Shown here: one piece after another, positions 61,412 through 64,000 of the stretch
Numbering within the stretch: position 1 is the stretch's first letter
Layout: each line of letters begins with the position of its first letter
From: Hungatella hathewayi
GTDB taxonomy: Bacteria > Bacillota > Clostridia > Lachnospirales > Lachnospiraceae
Assembly (NCBI GenBank): GCA_025149285.1
Contig: CP102274.1
Span: 578,501-642,500 of the forward strand
DNA length: 64,000 nucleotides
Direction of reading: 5' to 3'
The notes under the pieces: generated by a model
What the model was told of the DNA's origin: nothing
Databases searched by the model: none
What the model saw: only the letters and a program-made list of their open reading frames with translations
Position numbers and translations under genes: made by a program

Positions 61412-61671
61412 GAACGCTTTCGACAAATTTCGTAAAGATTCGACAAAATTCTACACACCCCATTGTATTACGGGAAGGAATCCTGTAAATTGTGAGTATG
61501 GTTACAACAGGGACAGCACAGAGGCTGGTGAAGATAAAATGTAACTATGAGGCATTTCGGAAGGGGCCGGTCGGAACTCTTCCATACAGGTATCTATCTT
61601 GCTTTTCCGGTTATTCGTTCTGAAATAATAATCTGTGGGAGAGCAGTGCGCAGGGCAGTCCTCGGGGAACC

Positions 61672-61716
61672 CTGCGTATTTTCTGATCCGGCAGTCCCGG
61701 ATCAGAAAATACGCAG
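61672..61716. repeat. 18-bp perfect inverted repeat over a gene end
   Basis: CTGCGTATTTTCTGATCC (61672-61689) and its exact reverse complement (61699-61716) surround nine bases. The right arm includes the stop codon of the minus-strand kinase-like gene at 61702, so the left arm is an inverted copy of that gene's last codons. No T run follows on either side. It may act as a terminator or 3' protecting stem. Confidence 0.85.
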
Positions 61717-62502
61717 TAAGTCCGTCAAATCATAATGTTTACTTTCTATATCGCAGCAGCATCCGGCCGGCAGTAATGTCATAACTTCGCTCTCCAGTCT
61801 GATTCTGCGTCGGAAATGGCTGATCATGCCGTCAAAATCCTCAATCTGATGTGCCTGTCCATAGGGGGACCGGCTCAAATAGCCGATCATCAGCTGATAC
61901 CAGACTTCCTCGCCCTCCGGATTCACCCGTTCCTCTTTAATGGTTTGAATGCATTGCCGGATGTCAGGGGAAACTAAACGAATCAGCTTAAAGTTTGATA
62001 AATCCAGCAGCGCCGTCAGTTCCTGATAAAAATCCATAATCTGCTGATCACTGAACATTGCATACAGCATCAGTTCTTCCAGGATATTCTGGAAAAAGGA
62101 GCATTCAAATAAATTGCCGCCGGAATGAAAAGCACGGAATCTCCGAAGGATGATGTCTCTGAATTCCGAAGGTTTTTTTCTTCCGCCGTACACCTCAAAT
62201 TTTTCCATATATTCATAGAAATCATAATGCACGGTTTTGATTTTCGTATAAGGTGTTATAAAATGTGTTCCTTCTTTTACAGTACTCTTTTCAATCTCAT
62301 CACGCAGATCCGCCAGATCGGAAAGCGCCTGCCTGTATTCCGTTTCCGTCATGTACGCGCACCAGGCCAGTTCGACTGGGGAGATATCGCCCTCCCGAAA
62401 TACGCGGTAATTGGTAAAGTGGCGTGCCAGGGCATCTAACAGGGTCGATTTGCCGCTTCCCGGTATTCCTTCAATAAAAATATTATATGGTTGATTCATC
62501 AT
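61702..62502 (-). CDS. P-loop nucleotide-binding protein, kinase-like
   Basis: The 266-residue protein opens with a Walker A loop, FIEGIPGSGKSTLLDAL (about residues 9-25), in the position seen in deoxynucleoside and thymidylate kinase-like proteins. No clear lid or Walker B motif can be named, and the family is not resolved. The middle is helical (ECSFFQNILEELMLYAMFSDQQIMDFYQELTALL), where the phenylalanine and acidic residues could contact a substrate. GGAGG precedes ATGATG. It is read alone on the minus strand. A small-molecule kinase is likely; a P-loop protein of another role is possible. Confidence 0.78.
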   Translation of the reverse strand: MMNQPYNIFIEGIPGSGKSTLLDALARHFTNYRVFREGDISPVELAWCAYMTETEYRQALSDLADLRDEIEKSTVKEGTHFITPYTKIKTVHYDFYEYMEKFEVYGGRKKPSEFRDIILRRFRAFHSGGNLFECSFFQNILEELMLYAMFSDQQIMDFYQELTALLDLSNFKLIRLVSPDIRQCIQTIKEERVNPEGEEVWYQLMIGYLSRSPYGQAHQIEDFDGMISHFRRRIRLESEVMTLLPAGCCCDIESKHYDLTDLLRIF

Positions 62503-62670
62503 GCTGCCTCCTCTCAGGACGTGTTGACGTGTGAAGTAAGCTCCGTTTTACAATAAGGTTTCTCCGTTACAGTCTAACCGCAGCGCGAAGGAATGTCAAT
62601 TACAGAGTGCTGAATCAAAGGCCCGGAGGCTAATTCTGAATAAAGAAAGACGGCATGGCATAATCAATAT

Positions 62671-62711
62671 TCCCCCTGCATAAGATTGTAAAAACGTCCT
62701 AAGCAGGGGGA
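62671..62711 (+). promoter_or_regulatory. Hairpin covering the spoIIID ribosome site
   Basis: TCCCCCTGC (62671-62679) and GCAGGGGGA (62703-62711) form a perfect nine-base-pair stem with a 23-base loop. The right arm is the GGGGGA ribosome site of the TTG-started gene at 62717, so folding would hide it. Confidence 0.6.
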
Positions 62712-62716
62712 TTTTC

Positions 62717-62995
62717 TTGAAGGAATATATTGAAGAGCGTGCAGTTGCCATAGCCAACTACATCATAGACTATCATGCAACGGTAAGGCAGACGGCGAAA
62801 AAATTTGGTATCTCCAAATCTACGGTACATAAGGATGTAACAGACCGTTTAGAGCACATCAATCCTTCCCTGGCGGCCCGGGCCAGAGTGATTCTCGACA
62901 TCAACAAATCCGAGCGTCATATCCGGGGAGGCCTGGCTACGAAAGAAAAGTACCAGCACAGGCTGGCCATGTGCAGCAAAGAGTCTGACCAGTAA
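62717..62995 (+). CDS. spoIIID: Sporulation transcriptional regulator SpoIIID
   Basis: The 92-residue protein reads MKEYIEERAVAIANYIIDYHATVRQTAKKF, then GISKSTVHKDVTDRLEHINP and LAARARVILDINKSERHIRGG. This is the well-conserved SpoIIID pattern, with a helix-turn-helix in the middle and a basic C-terminal helix. It starts at TTG 62717. In spore formers it acts in the mother cell during the sigma-E to sigma-K switch, turning some genes off and others on. Its presence marks the organism as a spore former. A hairpin with T run downstream (63030-63084) ends the transcript inside the converging mazF gene. Confidence 0.96.
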   Translation: MKEYIEERAVAIANYIIDYHATVRQTAKKFGISKSTVHKDVTDRLEHINPSLAARARVILDINKSERHIRGGLATKEKYQHRLAMCSKESDQ

Positions 62996-62999
62996 GTGA

Positions 63000-63452
63000 T
63001 CACGACTGCATGGAATACATGCGGGATGGGACCGCTGTCCGGACCGTCACAGGAGTGCGGTCACGGACAGCGGTCTCTCTTTTTAGCCCGAAGCTGGTGA
63101 GAAGGGCGGTGTCTGCCAGTTCCATCTGCCCGGGTGAGAGCTGTCCTATGTATTCTTTTAAGCGGCAGCGATCGATGGTTCTTACCTGTTCGAGAAGGAT
63201 GGTGGAATCGCATTTTAAACCGCTTTCCTCTCTGGTTACCGGTACGTGGGTAGGGAGCTTGGCTTTGGTTGTCCTGCTGGTAATGGCTGCGACGATTACG
63301 GTGGGGCTGTGACGGTTTCCTGTATTGTTCTGTACGATCAGTACGGGACGCAGGCCGCCCTGTTCAGAACCGATCACCGGTGATAAGTCAGCGTAGTATA
63401 AGTCACCGCGCAGTACAGGTTTTTCTTTATATTTATCTGATAAATGATTCAT
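63000..63452 (-). CDS. MazF/EndoA-type endoribonuclease toxin
   Basis: The 150-residue protein matches the Bacillus EndoA pattern: [29 protein letters not shown], then [11 protein letters not shown] and LPTHVPV. The catalytic arginine (Arg35 here) and threonine (Thr58) are both kept. MazF enzymes cut mRNA at short sequences under stress. No antitoxin gene is visible upstream on the minus strand, where the next gene is a + strand lipoprotein. The last 25 residues or so ([21 protein letters not shown]) extend beyond the usual end and coincide with the spoIIID terminator hairpin. GGAGGAGACCAT precedes the ATG. Confidence 0.93.
   Translation of the reverse strand: MNHLSDKYKEKPVLRGDLYYADLSPVIGSEQGGLRPVLIVQNNTGNRHSPTVIVAAITSRTTKAKLPTHVPVTREESGLKCDSTILLEQVRTIDRCRLKEYIGQLSPGQMELADTALLTSFGLKRETAVRDRTPVTVRTAVPSRMYSMQS
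63030..63084 (+). terminator. spoIIID terminator inside the mazF coding end
   Basis: GACCGCTGTCCG (63030-63041) and CGGACAGCGGTC (63064-63075) form a perfect 12-base-pair stem, followed on the + strand by TCTCTTTTT. The same bases encode the C-terminal tail of the minus-strand MazF. Confidence 0.82.
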
Positions 63453-63697
63453 TATGGTCTCCTCCTGTTAAAACATCTATGTCAATGATTGTCACATACG
63501 GTTCCGGCATCTGGCAGCCGGTTGTTCGTATCGTTCTGTTAGGAGTATTTCCAGAGGGCCGGAAGATAAACCGGTTTTTCATGAAAATTTAGAAAATCAC
63601 GATAAAATACCTTTCACAGACGATTTTTGGAAATTCCGCATATTCCCCGGCATGGACGAATAAGATAGTAATAATCAACATAAACGGGGAGAGTGCT

Positions 63698-64000
63698 ATG
63701 AAGAGTTTATTGAACAGAAAATGGATGCTGTTCATGTGCCTTTGCATGTGGGTTCTGGTTGTACGGACACTGAGCGGGTGCAGCATGAGCAAGGATGACG
63801 GAAACAAAGTACGGGACATGGAATTTTCCGTGACAGCGGAAGCAGATATTCCAGAAGAGCTAAAGCAGATTATCGCCGAAAAGCAGAAGACACCGTTCAA
63901 GCTGACATACAGTGACGACCAGAACTTATACATAGTGGTTGGATACGGCAAACAGGATACCGGCGGCTACAGCATTGCGGTGAATGAGCTGTATCTGACA
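63698..64000 (+). CDS. PrcB-domain lipoprotein, 5' part (3' end outside window)
   Basis: ATG 63698 follows GGGGAGAG. The visible 101 residues start with a lipoprotein signal that ends in TLSGC (cysteine about residue 24). They continue with FSVTAEADIPEELKQIIAEKQ, and then the stretch NLYIVVGYGKQDTGGYSIAV, which is the PrcB C-terminal (protease complex inhibitor-type) pattern. Such lipoproteins lie at the outer face of the cell membrane; their target is unclear. The reading frame is open to the last base of the window. Confidence 0.85.
   Translation, partial: MKSLLNRKWMLFMCLCMWVLVVRTLSGCSMSKDDGNKVRDMEFSVTAEADIPEELKQIIAEKQKTPFKLTYSDDQNLYIVVGYGKQDTGGYSIAVNELYLT

Noticed and set aside
61412..61671. 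Small + strand genes after the metallophosphoesterase
   Set aside because: Short frames here (for example 61547-61735) lack ribosome sites and protein-like composition; one runs through the inverted repeat at 61672.

Overview
The window looks like a chromosomal segment of a spore-forming, gut-type Clostridia (Lachnospiraceae-like). Supporting signs are a SpoIIID gene (62717-62995), many YesM/YesN-type sensor kinase and AraC-type response regulator pairs, RbsABC-, BMP- and MalFG-type sugar or nucleoside importers, a MazF/EndoA gene, a choline-binding-type cell-wall module and purine-rich GGAGG ribosome sites. No rRNA, tRNA or CRISPR array was seen. Species assignment is inference.

Layout. 1-975: 3' part of a SNF2-type helicase. 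1036-9629: a two-component system followed by sugar-importer genes. This cluster has a catalytically dead RbsA-like protein paired with a permease, a histidine kinase with almost no sensor domain, a binding lipoprotein, and then an intact RbsA ATPase and second permease. 9780-11738: a metallo-beta-lactamase-fold hydrolase and a frameshifted metallophosphoesterase whose break lies in a 21-bp perfect inverted repeat. 11939-15000: a methyltransferase overlapping a PLD-fused superfamily-2 helicase, with its own promoter. 15574-23081: a visibly AT-rich, probably horizontally acquired defence island. It holds an XRE controller under a 36-bp palindrome, a C5 cytosine methyltransferase, a terminator, a second promoter, a small protein, a GHKL (MORC/MutL-like) ATPase, two proteins of unknown function, an HNH nuclease and a Vsr-like nuclease.

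23425-35586: aldo/keto reductase, a divergent DeoR regulator, a 19-copy 15-bp minisatellite, and a long operon. The operon encodes a BMP-type nucleoside importer, a DapA-like lyase, a PfkB kinase, a guanine deaminase-like amidohydrolase, a cupin, a nitroreductase and DeoC; this reads as nucleoside salvage and breakdown. 35752-36768 is an uncharacterised protein. 37030-59016 looks like a glycan-use region: AraC regulator, DUF2264 protein, a 1874-residue secreted beta-helix protein with a foldase-like lipoprotein, two sensor kinase/response regulator pairs, two solute-binding lipoproteins, one MalFG-type permease pair without an ATPase, and a leaderless heparan-N-sulfatase-like sulfatase. 59128-64000: MATE transporter, metallophosphoesterase, a P-loop kinase-like protein, SpoIIID, MazF, and the start of a PrcB-domain lipoprotein cut by the window edge.

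Most interesting: (i) the pseudo-ABC/permease plus sensor-poor kinase cluster, which could be a transporter-like sensing complex; (ii) the controller-methyltransferase/GHKL/HNH/Vsr island with two unknown components; (iii) the hairpin-linked frameshift at 11030-11078; (iv) the strictly 15-bp-phased minisatellite at 25283-25567. All functional statements come from motif reading without database searches.
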